A DNA stretch of 8,965 bases from Gemmatimonas phototrophica (GCA_945870175.1 CAMBRJ010000088.1:1-8965), one strand, 5' to 3'; positions 1 to 7,121 are shown, numbered from the stretch's first letter. Made by a program: numbers and translations. The notes: generated by a model from the sequence alone, not told the origin.

Positions 1-128
1 TCCCGCAACTCCATTGGGCGCCGCGGCTCGACAGTCATCCACACTCGTGCCCGCGTGCCACCAGTACCGTACGCGCTTGCCCCTGTGAAGCGACGACGCG
101 CACCTGCTCACAACCCACGCAAATCACC

Positions 129-179
129 CACACGAAGGCACGAAGAGCCTTTTTCTCTTTTACTCTTTGCCTCTGTGTG
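129..179. repeat. imperfect palindromic intergenic repeat
   Basis: The left arm (129-147, starting CACACGAAGGCACGAAGAG) pairs with the reverse complement of the right arm (163-179, which reads CACACAGAGGCAAAGAG on the minus strand). Two substitutions and a two-base gap separate the arms, around a T-rich centre at 148-162. The centre is much more AT-rich than the surrounding DNA. The element lies just past the stop codon of the hydrolase gene at 197. It has no U-run in the right place to be a classical terminator for that gene. Its wording (AGGCACGAAG / GAGGCAAAGAG) resembles short palindromic elements dispersed between genes in several environmental phyla; that link is from memory and not tested. 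The remaining left-edge bases (1-128) show no gene or motif that I can support. Confidence 0.5.
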
Positions 180-196
180 ATCAGTCCAGCGATGCG

Positions 197-1147
197 TCAG
201 CAATGCGGGCACGCGAGAAATGTGCGCGCCGCGGCCGCCGTCCTCACCGGATCCTCCTCATGCGGCACATGGCCCAGCTCGGGGAAGAGTTCGAGACGGC
301 TGCCCGGAATGTCGCGCGCGAAGCGCCCGGCGTGATCGGGCGGAATGAGGCCATCGCGCCCACCCCACATGATCAGCGTGGGCGCGCGCACGGCGGTGAT
401 GCGCGCGGAATCCGCGCCGTTGGCGGACTGCGCGAAACGGCGCGGGAGGGACGCGCGATTCCCTTCGCGCAAGGTGAGTTCGAAGTAGCGCGTGACGAGT
501 GAATCGGTCACACGTGACGGGTCGCCGTAGACGCTGCGCACGCTCGATTCCACGACGCTGCGCGGCAGGATGCGGGTGAACAGCCACGCCAACCATTCTG
601 CACGGGCCATGCGAAACCCGATCGGGACCGTCTGCGAGACGATCTTGTAGCCGGCCGCGTCTACCAGGAGCAGGGCCGCCACGCGATCGGGCGCCGCGGC
701 CGCCACCTCCCACGCCACCTCGCCCCCGAGTGAATTGCCGGCGATCGCGAAGCGGGACACGCCGAGCGAGTCGAGCAGCTGCAGCGTGAAGCGGGTGTAG
801 GCGGCCAGCGCGTAGTCGTTGTCCGGGGACGGGCCGGTGAGGCCGAATCCGGGCAGATCGAAGCGGATCACACGACGCGACCCGCGCATCGACTCGGCCC
901 ATCCATTCCAGGTGTGCAAACTGGCCGACGTGCCATGCACGAGGACGATCGGTACCGAATCGGTGCGTGGGCCTTCGTCCCGCAGATGGACCTGCATGCC
1001 GCCGAGCGCGATGAAGCGCGACGGCGGCGGTGCCCAGCGAGCGGTCAGCATCGCGACCGGTTTATCGGGAGCCCACACGGTAGCGAGTCCCAGCAGGAAC
1101 AGCACGGTCAACATGAATGCCCCCATCAGCCAACGCGCCAGCGTCAT
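197..1147 (-). CDS. membrane-anchored alpha/beta-fold hydrolase
   Basis: This 316-residue protein is a serine hydrolase of the alpha/beta superfamily; the substrate (probably an ester, lactone or similar) cannot be read from sequence. An N-terminal hydrophobic segment (about residues 7-25) is a signal anchor or uncleaved signal peptide, placing the catalytic domain outside the cytoplasmic membrane. The oxyanion-loop motif VLVHGTSAS is at 68-76, the sheet motif DLPGFGLT at 97-104, and the nucleophile elbow GNSLGG at 137-142, with Ser139 as nucleophile. The acid is Asp265 in WGGRDGLIP and the base is His293 in LGHVPHEEDP, so the triad is intact. Residues 167-240 form the lid. The ATG overlaps the stop of the upstream GXWXG/DUF4334 gene by 4 bases and has a GGAG site 8 bases before it, supporting this start and translational coupling. 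The protein ends in Cys-Pro-His-Cys, which is unusual but has no assigned role. Fold certain, substrate unknown. Confidence 0.9.
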   Translation of the reverse strand: MTLARWLMGAFMLTVLFLLGLATVWAPDKPVAMLTARWAPPPSRFIALGGMQVHLRDEGPRTDSVPIVLVHGTSASLHTWNGWAESMRGSRRVIRFDLPGFGLTGPSPDNDYALAAYTRFTLQLLDSLGVSRFAIAGNSLGGEVAWEVAAAAPDRVAALLLVDAAGYKIVSQTVPIGFRMARAEWLAWLFTRILPRSVVESSVRSVYGDPSRVTDSLVTRYFELTLREGNRASLPRRFAQSANGADSARITAVRAPTLIMWGGRDGLIPPDHAGRFARDIPGSRLELFPELGHVPHEEDPVRTAAAARTFLACPHC

Positions 1148-1638
1148 GTATCCCGCTCCAACTGAAAGAAGAATGGCGCTGCACCGCGGATGTCCATGAC
1201 ACCCAGCATGGTGCGTTCGTCGATGCGCCGGAAACAGTCGATGATGGGCAGATGATCATACACCATCGCGGCCGTCGTCACGCCACGATGGGATACCGTC
1301 CGCAACCGTGCCCGTGGACTGCGCGTGCGCAGCAACGGGGTGGCCAGCCTGAAGAGCGCGCGTGCCACGACGTTCCGCGTGAGCGCGTGATAGCGCGACA
1401 GCGAGAGCGGAATGAGGCAGGGATCGATGGCGTACTTCTGGCCAAGGCGTGTCCGGAATACGAGCGGATGCACGACCTCGTCGCTCAGGAACGACTTGCC
1501 GTACCACTGATAGGTCTCGAGTAACCCGTCCATGTCGTGGCCGGTCGGCACCCCGGAGCCGCGCCATTCACCGTGCATCTCCTGCGTGGACACCGCGGGT
1601 AACGCATCGAAGCGCGCGAGCGCGTCGGTCAGGGTCAT
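1144..1638 (-). CDS. GXWXG / DUF4334 domain protein
   Basis: The signature G-x-W-x-G occurs as GEWRG at residues 23-27, followed by SGVPTGHDMDGLLE and WYGKSF, typical of the N-terminal GXWXG domain. The C-terminal part (about 105-164), with MVYDHLPIIDCFR, a TMLGVMDIRG stretch and a final PFFFQLERD, matches the DUF4334 domain. The family has no well-established biochemical function that I know of. The chosen ATG gives 164 residues and begins MTLTDALARFDALP, the usual beginning of such proteins. In-frame alternatives are the tandem ATGs at 1677/1674 and a TTG at 1713; none of them has a better ribosome site, and a weak GGTGAG lies 13 bases before 1638. No signal peptide is seen, so it is likely cytoplasmic. 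It overlaps the downstream hydrolase start by 4 bases, so the two are probably made together. The 222 bases between this gene and the response regulator show no supported gene. Confidence 0.8.
   Translation of the reverse strand: MTLTDALARFDALPAVSTQEMHGEWRGSGVPTGHDMDGLLETYQWYGKSFLSDEVVHPLVFRTRLGQKYAIDPCLIPLSLSRYHALTRNVVARALFRLATPLLRTRSPRARLRTVSHRGVTTAAMVYDHLPIIDCFRRIDERTMLGVMDIRGAAPFFFQLERDT
1156..1159 (-). promoter_or_regulatory. ribosome binding site of the alpha/beta hydrolase
   Basis: GGAG on the minus strand lies 8 bases before the ATG at 1147, inside the last codons of the upstream gene. It supports that start and fits coupled translation through the 4-base stop/start overlap. It is one of only two clear Shine-Dalgarno sites in the window. 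Confidence 0.55.
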
Positions 1639-1860
1639 GACTGGTCGGTCGCTCACCGCAAGAGTCAGTCGCATCATGGGAGCGAATGTGGAGCCGTGCG
1701 TAGGACGCGGCAAGCGGTAGGACGGCCAGCGCGGTGGGATGGCGGCGGTGTTGTCGATCGGCTCCGTTTCTTCGCCGGTGTGTTCAAGACGCCGAAGGAC
1801 GTACCGCGCATTCTGTTTGCCAACCGCGTTACGGCGCGTCGGTCTCGTTTGCCGGCTCGG

Positions 1861-2583
1861 CTATTTCGGGCCGACGAATCGATAGCCCACGCCCGGCTCC
1901 GTGATGATCAGGCGCGGCATCGAGGGGTCGGGCTCGATTTTCCGTCGCAGGTGCGTCATGTGCACACGCACGTGCGTGGCGAAGTCGCCGAACTCACGAG
2001 CCCACACGAGATCCCACAACTCGCGCGACGAAAGCGCGCGGCCCGAATGCAGGACGAGCGCGCGCAGCAAGGCCCATTCGGTGGGCGTGAGTCGCTGCGG
2101 CTCACCGTGCCGGACGACGCGTTGCGCGATGAGGTCGATCTCGACGCCGTCCGTGGCGATGCGCGCCCAGGAACGAGCGGCGATCGACGTGGCTGATCGG
2201 CGCATCTGGCCGCGCACACGAGCCAGCAACTCGGCGGCACCGCAGGGCTTGATGATGAAATCGTCGGCGCCGGCGTCGAGCAGTGCGACTTTTTCTTCTT
2301 CTTCCACCCGACCCGACAGCACGATGATCGGCGCGTCGGTAAGGCCGCGCAGCCGGCGCAGCAGGTTGGCACCGTCGCCGTCGGGTAGGCCGAGATCGAG
2401 CAGCACCAGATCGGGCGCCTCGATGGTGCACTCGCGGATAGCGTCGGTGCGTGTGGACGCCGTGCGGACCGCACCGCAAATGGTACCGAGGGTGTGCGTG
2501 AGCACGTCCAGAAGATCGGCGTCGCCTTCGACGACGAGGATCGAATCCGGGTCAGGCCCTGTTGTGAGCAGTGCGGGCGACAT
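1861..2583 (-). CDS. OmpR/KdpE-family response regulator, atypical receiver
   Basis: This 240-residue two-domain DNA-binding response regulator has a receiver at about 14-125 and a winged-helix effector at about 143-238. In the receiver the phospho-acceptor is Asp63 in LLDLGLPDGDG, the switch residue is Ser90 in VLSGR, and the conserved Lys is Lys112 in FIIKP. The effector has the OmpR-type features LTPTEWALLRALVLHSG, a recognition helix near HVRVHMTHLRRKIE, and the closing wing ITEPGVGYRFVG. LxLGLPDGDG and the overall layout point to the KdpE branch. One oddity is clear: the acidic pair at the end of beta-1 reads Glu19-Gly20 (VVEGDADLL), so the second acidic Mg-binding position is Gly (codon GGC at 2526-2524). 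Asp21 may compensate. No histidine kinase lies next to it, so it is an orphan within this window. There is no Shine-Dalgarno site; a 10-bp inverted repeat ends 6 bases before the ATG. Targets unknown. Confidence 0.88.
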   Translation of the reverse strand: MSPALLTTGPDPDSILVVEGDADLLDVLTHTLGTICGAVRTASTRTDAIRECTIEAPDLVLLDLGLPDGDGANLLRRLRGLTDAPIIVLSGRVEEEEKVALLDAGADDFIIKPCGAAELLARVRGQMRRSATSIAARSWARIATDGVEIDLIAQRVVRHGEPQRLTPTEWALLRALVLHSGRALSSRELWDLVWAREFGDFATHVRVHMTHLRRKIEPDPSMPRLIITEPGVGYRFVGPK

Positions 2584-2589
2584 GTTCCA

Positions 2590-2622
2590 ATGCTAACGGA
2601 AACGACCCGCCGCCGTTAGCAT
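2590..2622 (-). promoter_or_regulatory. perfect inverted repeat before the response regulator (possible operator or leader hairpin)
   Basis: ATGCTAACGG at 2590-2599 and CCGTTAGCAT at 2613-2622 form a perfect 10-bp inverted repeat with a 13-base spacer. It lies in the 51-bp gap between the alcohol dehydrogenase stop and the response regulator start. No T-run follows on either strand, so a simple intrinsic terminator is unlikely. On the minus strand the proximal arm contains TAGCAT, a TAnnnT -10-like hexamer placed 6 bases before the ATG, where a leaderless transcript's -10 would sit. An operator for autoregulation by the OmpR-type protein is possible, but those usually bind direct repeats. A leader hairpin blocking translation is the other option. 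The repeat is seen; the role is inferred. Confidence 0.5.
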
Positions 2623-2634
2623 CGGGCCAGGTGA

Positions 2635-3687
2635 TCAGCCGTCAAGCGTGCTGAGATCGATTACGAAGCGGTACTTCACGTCGGCGTTGAGCATGCGCTC
2701 GTAGGCCTCGTTGATGGCCGACGCGGCGACGACTTCGATGTCGGCGAGGATGTTGTGCGCCGCGCAGAAGTCGAGCATCTCCTGCGTTTCCGGGATGCCG
2801 CCGATGAGCGAGCCGGCCAGCTTCTTCCGTTTCATGATGAACGTGAAGGCGCCTGGGTAGTGGTGCGGCTCGGGGGAGCCACCCAGCAGGCAGAGCGCGC
2901 CATCACGACGGAGCAGGGCGAACTCGGGCTCGAGATCATGCGACGTGCCGACGGTATCGATGATCAGGTCGAGCGAATTGGCGAAGGCCTTCATCGCCGC
3001 CTTGTCCTTCGACATCACGACGTCGTGGGCGCCGAGGCGCTTGGCGTCATCGATCTTGGATGGCGAGGTGGTGAGCACCACCACGTGGGCGCCCATCGCG
3101 GCGGCGAGCTTCACGGCCATATGCCCGAGTCCGCCAATGCCGACTACGCCGACCCGACTGCCCGGACCGACCTTCCAGTGGCGGAGCGGCGAAAAGGTGG
3201 TGATCCCCGCGCAGAGCAGCGGGGCGGCACCGGCCGGGTCCATGCCGTCGGGAATACGCAGCACGTAGCGGTCGTCGACCACGATCGCGTTGGAGTAGCC
3301 ACCCTGTGTGGGGAGGCCCGTCTGCTTCTCCACGCCGCCGTAGGTGCCGGTCATGCCGGCCTCGCAGTACTGCTCGAGCCCGTCTTCGCACGAGGGACAG
3401 GTGCGGCAGCTGTCCACCATGCACCCCACCCCCACCATGTCACCCGCCTTCCAGCGGGTGACGTCGGACCCCGTCGAGACCACGCGCCCCACGATTTCAT
3501 GCCCAGGCACCTGCGGATAGCTGATCGGGCCCCATTCGCCGCGCACGGTGTGCAGGTCGGAATGGCAGATGCCGCAGAAGAGAATCTGGATCTGCACGTC
3601 GCGCGGGCCGGGCGCGCGGCGCTCGAAGCTCCACGGACCGAGGGGACCGGCCGCGCCGAACGCGGCAAAACCGAGGGTGTGTGTCAT
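2635..3687 (-). CDS. zinc-dependent NAD(P)-dependent alcohol dehydrogenase (YahK/cinnamyl-alcohol type)
   Basis: This 350-residue medium-chain dehydrogenase reversibly converts aldehydes and primary alcohols; members of this branch (e.g. YahK) favour NADPH and aldehyde reduction. Catalytic zinc ligands are Cys41 (GICHSDLH), His63 with Glu64 (VPGHEIVG) and Cys159 (LLCAGITT). The structural zinc lobe has Cys94, Cys97, Cys100 and Cys108. The GVGCMVDSC stretch before the lobe and MTGTYG after it are typical of the YahK/CAD group. The Rossmann motif GIGGLG is at 183-188, and the second strand ends in LTTS, without the Asp expected of an NAD-specific enzyme, so NADP is likely. Length is normal and all key residues are present. 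No signal peptide, so it is cytoplasmic. It is divergent from the BNR protein gene across 70 bp. The start has no clear Shine-Dalgarno site but gives the normal N-terminus. Substrate not determinable. Confidence 0.93.
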   Translation of the reverse strand: MTHTLGFAAFGAAGPLGPWSFERRAPGPRDVQIQILFCGICHSDLHTVRGEWGPISYPQVPGHEIVGRVVSTGSDVTRWKAGDMVGVGCMVDSCRTCPSCEDGLEQYCEAGMTGTYGGVEKQTGLPTQGGYSNAIVVDDRYVLRIPDGMDPAGAAPLLCAGITTFSPLRHWKVGPGSRVGVVGIGGLGHMAVKLAAAMGAHVVVLTTSPSKIDDAKRLGAHDVVMSKDKAAMKAFANSLDLIIDTVGTSHDLEPEFALLRRDGALCLLGGSPEPHHYPGAFTFIMKRKKLAGSLIGGIPETQEMLDFCAAHNILADIEVVAASAINEAYERMLNADVKYRFVIDLSTLDG

Positions 3688-3757
3688 TGGCTAAACGTGT
3701 TGGGGGGGGCGTACGTTTTCCATGGTGAACCTGTAACACTCCCTCCACCGTTCCCCT
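3688..3757. promoter_or_regulatory. divergent intergenic promoter region with an eight-G run
   Basis: This 70-bp gap separates the starts of the alcohol dehydrogenase (minus) and the BNR protein (plus), so it must hold promoters for both unless they are read from elsewhere. It contains an uninterrupted run of eight G at 3702-3709, the longest homopolymer I noticed in the window. Neither start has a Shine-Dalgarno site; the bases before the plus-strand ATG are pyrimidine-rich (CCTCCACC). No convincing -35/-10 pair could be assigned. Confidence 0.45.
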
Positions 3758-6700
3758 ATGTCCCGAATTTCCTCCCTTGCGTGGCTGGCCGGTAGCGTGC
3801 TCATGGGTGCCCAATCACTGGGTGCGCAGTCGCTCGACTCCGCCGCCGTGGCCGGCCTGCGCTGGCGTACGGTCGGCCCCGCCAACTTCATGGGCCGCAT
3901 GTCCGACGTCGTCGGCATTCCCGGCCCCTCCAAGACCCTGTTCGCCGCTGCCGCGGGCGGTGGCATCTGGAAGACCACCAACAACGGCACCACGTGGCGC
4001 CCGGTGTTCGACGACAAGCGCGTGATATCGATGGGCATGCTCGCCATCGCCCCGTCGGACACGCAGCAGGTGTGGGCCGGCACCGGTGAGCCGAACTCGC
4101 GCAACTCGATCGAGCCGGGCGGCGGCATCTTCAAGTCCACCGACGGCGGCATCACGTGGGCCGCCAAGGGACTCGAGAAGACTGAGCACATCGGTCGCAT
4201 CGCGGTGCACCCGAGCAACCCGAACGTCGTGTTCGTGGCCGCGCTCGGGGCGGCGTGGCGCTCCAACCCGGAACGTGGCTTGTACAAGACCACCGACGGC
4301 GGCACCACGTGGCAGCTCGTGAAGTTCGTGAGCGACAAGGCCGGCATGATCGACGTGGCCATCCACCCGAAGGATCCGAACGTCGTGTTCGCTACCAGCT
4401 GGGAGCGGCGTCGCACGCCGTACTCGCTGTTCAGCGGCGGCCCCGGCTCGGCGCTCTGGAAGAGCACCGACGGCGGCACCACGTGGGCGGAAGTGAAGGG
4501 CGGCGGATTCCCGGCCGGTCAGAAGGGACGCATGACGCTCGACATCAACCACGCGAATCCGAACGTCATGTACATGATGATCGAAGCCGCGGCCAACGCG
4601 ACCGGCCCGATCATCGGCGAGCGCAGCCCGAAGAACAACGGGCTCTGGAAGAGCACCGATGGCGGCGCCACGTGGGCGCAGATGAACAACTACAACGTGC
4701 GTCCGTTCTACTACTCGCAGGTGCGCAGCGATCCGAAGAACCCCGATCGCGTGTACTTCTCGAGCACCGACCTGCAAATGTCGGAAGACGGCGGCAAGAC
4801 CAATCGCGCCACCGCCAACGGCGTGCACATCGATTCGCACGGCATCTGGATCGATCCGAGTGATCCCGAGCGCTGGGTCATCGCCAACGATGGCGGCATC
4901 GCCATCACGTTCGACAAGGGCGGCAACTTCGTGCAGGGGCAGAACATTCCCGTCGCGCAGTTCTACGAAGTGGCGTACGACATGGCGGTGCCGTACAACA
5001 TCTGCGGCGGTGCGCAGGACAACGGCACCTGGTGTGGCCCGAGCAAGCGCCGCACGCCGACCACGAGCCTGGGCTACTGGTTCACGATTGCCGGTGGTGA
5101 CGGTTTCTACGCCGCGATGGACCCGACCGATCCGAACGTCGTGTACGGCGAGTCGCAGGGTGGCAATGTGTCGCGCGTGAATCTGAAGAGCGGTGAGCGC
5201 ATGGCCTTCGCCAAGCCCACCTGGCAGGCGCGCTACAAGCAGTGGGAAGATTCGATCGCGACCATGCGCGGCGATCCGCTCGTGGCGGCCACCAAGGTGC
5301 AGAACACGGCCATCGCCGCGCTGCGCGCGCTCCAGGCGAAGGACTCGACCGAACTGTCGATCCGCTACAACTGGAACGCGCCGTTCTTCATCTCGCCGCA
5401 CAATCCGTCGGTGATCTACTTCGCCGGCAATAAGGTGCTGAAGTCGACGAAGCGTGGCGAGGATCTGCGCATTATTTCGCCCGATCTCTCGAAAAACCTC
5501 ACGGCCAAGCTCGATACCGCGCTGCGTCTCACGGGCGGTATCACGCTCGATGCCACCGGCGCCGAGACGTACGGCACGATCGTGGCGCTCGAAGAGAGCC
5601 CGGCCAAGCCCGGCCTGCTGTACGCCGGCACCGACGACGGCAACGTGTGGAAGTCGTCGAACGACGGCGCCACGTGGGAGAATCTGTCGGCGCGCATTCA
5701 GGGGCTGCCGAACGGCGGCGAAGTGTACCTCGCGCGGATCGAAGCGTCGAAGTTCGACACCAACGTCGTGTATGTGGCCTTCGATAATCACCGCTGGGGG
5801 GATTTCCGCCCGCACCTGTTCGTCTCAAAGGACGGTGGCAAGTCGTTCTCGTCGATCGTGAACAATCTTCCCACCGGCGGACCGGGTGACTTCCTGCACG
5901 TCGTGCGCGAAGATCCCATCAACCGCGATCTGTTGTACGTCGGCACGTCGATCGGCGTGTACGCGTCGATCGATCGTGGCACTACGTGGTCGCGCTTCAT
6001 GGCGAATCTGCCGAGCGTGCCGGTGTACGACTTGCAGATCCATCCGCGTGATCGCGAACTCATCGCGGCCACGCATGGTCGTGGCTTCTGGATCGTCGAC
6101 GTGGCCCCGCTGCAGGAGATGACGGCCGCTGTGGCTGCCAAGCCGGTGCATTTGTTCACGCCGAAGACGGGCTTCCAGTGGGGCGAAGAGCCCCTGCGCG
6201 GCGCCAGCGGCAACGGCAACGCGCAGAACTTCTTCGTGACGCAAAACCCCGCCTACGGCGCGTCGATTTCGTATCGCATCACGACGCCGGGCTCGACGTC
6301 GGCGCGCATCAGCATCGTGGACGCCGGCGGTGATACGCTCACCACGCTGACCGGTCCGGGTGCGCCCGGCCTGCACACGGTCACGTGGGCGTATGCCATC
6401 ACGCCGCGTCCGGCCGGTCGAGCCGCGCTCTCCGCCAGCGAGAAGCGTGACAGCATTCTGCGCGCCGTGCGGGCGCCGCAGCTGTTCGATTCGCTCACGA
6501 AGGCCAAGTACGACAGCGCCGCAATCGCGCAGGCGCGACTGCTCATCAATCCGCCCGGCGGTGGGAACGTGCCGTTCGGCGGTCGTGGTGGTGGCGGCGG
6601 TGGACGCGGCGGCGCGGGTAGCTGCGAGCGTCCGCTCACGCAGTGGGAACCGTTCTGCGCGCGTCCGGCGGAAGCGGCCCCGCCGCGTGCGGGCGCCGTG

Positions 6701-6973
6701 CCGGCACCGGTGATTCCGCAGCCCGCGGCACTGAGCGCGGCGGTACTCAAGATCTATGCCCTTATCGGTCTCCCGGCGCCCGCGCAGGGCGGTCGTGGTG
6801 GCGGTGGCGGCTTCGGCGGCCTCGGTGGCGGCGGCACCGCTGACACCGGCGACTACGGCATCGTGCTGCAGGTTGGTACGACGATCGTGAAGGGTAAGCT
6901 GCACGTCGAGAACAAGGGCGCGATGGGCGGTGGGTCGCCGTTCGGTCCGCAGAACGACGAGCGCGATCGCTAG
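3758..6973 (+). CDS. exported BNR/Asp-box beta-propeller protein (sortilin/VPS10-like)
   Basis: This 1071-residue secreted protein starts with a signal peptide (basic Arg3, hydrophobic 7-18, likely cleavage near Ala23). Asp-box motifs of the form S/T-x-D-x-G-x-T-W mark propeller blades at about residues 72 (KTTNNGTTW), 126, 177, 235, 298, 341 (degenerate), 632, 689 and 736, with another weak one near 385. Such repeats build large propellers as in sortilin (VPS10) and the 'BNR-like glycosyl hydrolase' proteins. No glycosidase catalytic set can be identified, so a binding or scaffolding role is as likely as catalysis. After the propellers comes an Ig-like/FlgD-like beta region (about 840-885, RISIVDAGGDTLTTL), then a tail with two Gly-rich stretches (about 935-955 and 1010-1027). 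Cysteines come as two close pairs, 416/426 and 956/967, suggesting disulfides and an oxidising location. It is a monocistronic unit ending at a strong terminator. The substrate is unknown. Confidence 0.9.
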   Translation: MSRISSLAWLAGSVLMGAQSLGAQSLDSAAVAGLRWRTVGPANFMGRMSDVVGIPGPSKTLFAAAAGGGIWKTTNNGTTWRPVFDDKRVISMGMLAIAPSDTQQVWAGTGEPNSRNSIEPGGGIFKSTDGGITWAAKGLEKTEHIGRIAVHPSNPNVVFVAALGAAWRSNPERGLYKTTDGGTTWQLVKFVSDKAGMIDVAIHPKDPNVVFATSWERRRTPYSLFSGGPGSALWKSTDGGTTWAEVKGGGFPAGQKGRMTLDINHANPNVMYMMIEAAANATGPIIGERSPKNNGLWKSTDGGATWAQMNNYNVRPFYYSQVRSDPKNPDRVYFSSTDLQMSEDGGKTNRATANGVHIDSHGIWIDPSDPERWVIANDGGIAITFDKGGNFVQGQNIPVAQFYEVAYDMAVPYNICGGAQDNGTWCGPSKRRTPTTSLGYWFTIAGGDGFYAAMDPTDPNVVYGESQGGNVSRVNLKSGERMAFAKPTWQARYKQWEDSIATMRGDPLVAATKVQNTAIAALRALQAKDSTELSIRYNWNAPFFISPHNPSVIYFAGNKVLKSTKRGEDLRIISPDLSKNLTAKLDTALRLTGGITLDATGAETYGTIVALEESPAKPGLLYAGTDDGNVWKSSNDGATWENLSARIQGLPNGGEVYLARIEASKFDTNVVYVAFDNHRWGDFRPHLFVSKDGGKSFSSIVNNLPTGGPGDFLHVVREDPINRDLLYVGTSIGVYASIDRGTTWSRFMANLPSVPVYDLQIHPRDRELIAATHGRGFWIVDVAPLQEMTAAVAAKPVHLFTPKTGFQWGEEPLRGASGNGNAQNFFVTQNPAYGASISYRITTPGSTSARISIVDAGGDTLTTLTGPGAPGLHTVTWAYAITPRPAGRAALSASEKRDSILRAVRAPQLFDSLTKAKYDSAAIAQARLLINPPGGGNVPFGGRGGGGGGRGGAGSCERPLTQWEPFCARPAEAAPPRAGAVPAPVIPQPAALSAAVLKIYALIGLPAPAQGGRGGGGGFGGLGGGGTADTGDYGIVLQVGTTIVKGKLHVENKGAMGGGSPFGPQNDERDR

Positions 6974-7005
6974 AAGCGAAGTACGGGGTATGGAGTACCT
7001 GTGAG

Positions 7006-7046
7006 CGGGGTGGGGTGTGTCCTTCGGGACTCGTCCCACCCCGTTT
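7006..7046 (+). terminator. UUCG-capped hairpin terminator of the BNR protein gene
   Basis: A 9-bp perfect outer stem (CGGGGTGGG at 7006-7014 with CCCACCCCG at 7035-7043) encloses a small internal loop and an inner stem GTCC/GGAC (7019-7022, 7027-7030) capped by a TTCG tetraloop. TTT follows at 7044-7046. It begins 33 bases after the BNR gene's stop. The short T-run makes it a less than perfect intrinsic terminator, but the stem is very stable. Its position also argues against the next gene starting at the in-frame GTG at 7017, which falls inside the hairpin. Confidence 0.75.
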
Positions 7047-7121
7047 GCACGTTGGGGGCGAGCCGGCTGCCTCTGTGCGGCCAGGCGCGCGCTGGCCAGA
7101 TTGCAGCGTCGTTTACCCGCT

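Noticed and set aside
1714..1860. Two GGCAAAC copies about 30 bases apart (minus strand) after the response regulator stop
   Set aside because: The matching core is only 7 bases and the spacing and context suggest chance; no terminator-like stem was found there.
1696..2196. A plus-strand frame with a protein-like stretch (GVFKTPKDVPRILFAN) at about 1780-1830
   Set aside because: Only about 20 residues look protein-like, in the gap before the response regulator; the rest is antisense to that gene. It could be a tiny remnant but cannot be supported.
2755..3795. A 346-codon plus-strand open frame opposite the alcohol dehydrogenase
   Set aside because: The minus strand encodes a full dehydrogenase with all zinc and cofactor motifs; the plus frame has none and runs into the BNR gene.
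3815..5815. A 666-codon open frame on the minus strand, fully antisense to the BNR gene
   Set aside because: It is rich in Arg, His, Val and Gly with no domain, and lies opposite a gene with clear motifs. Long antisense open frames are common in GC-rich genes with biased third positions.
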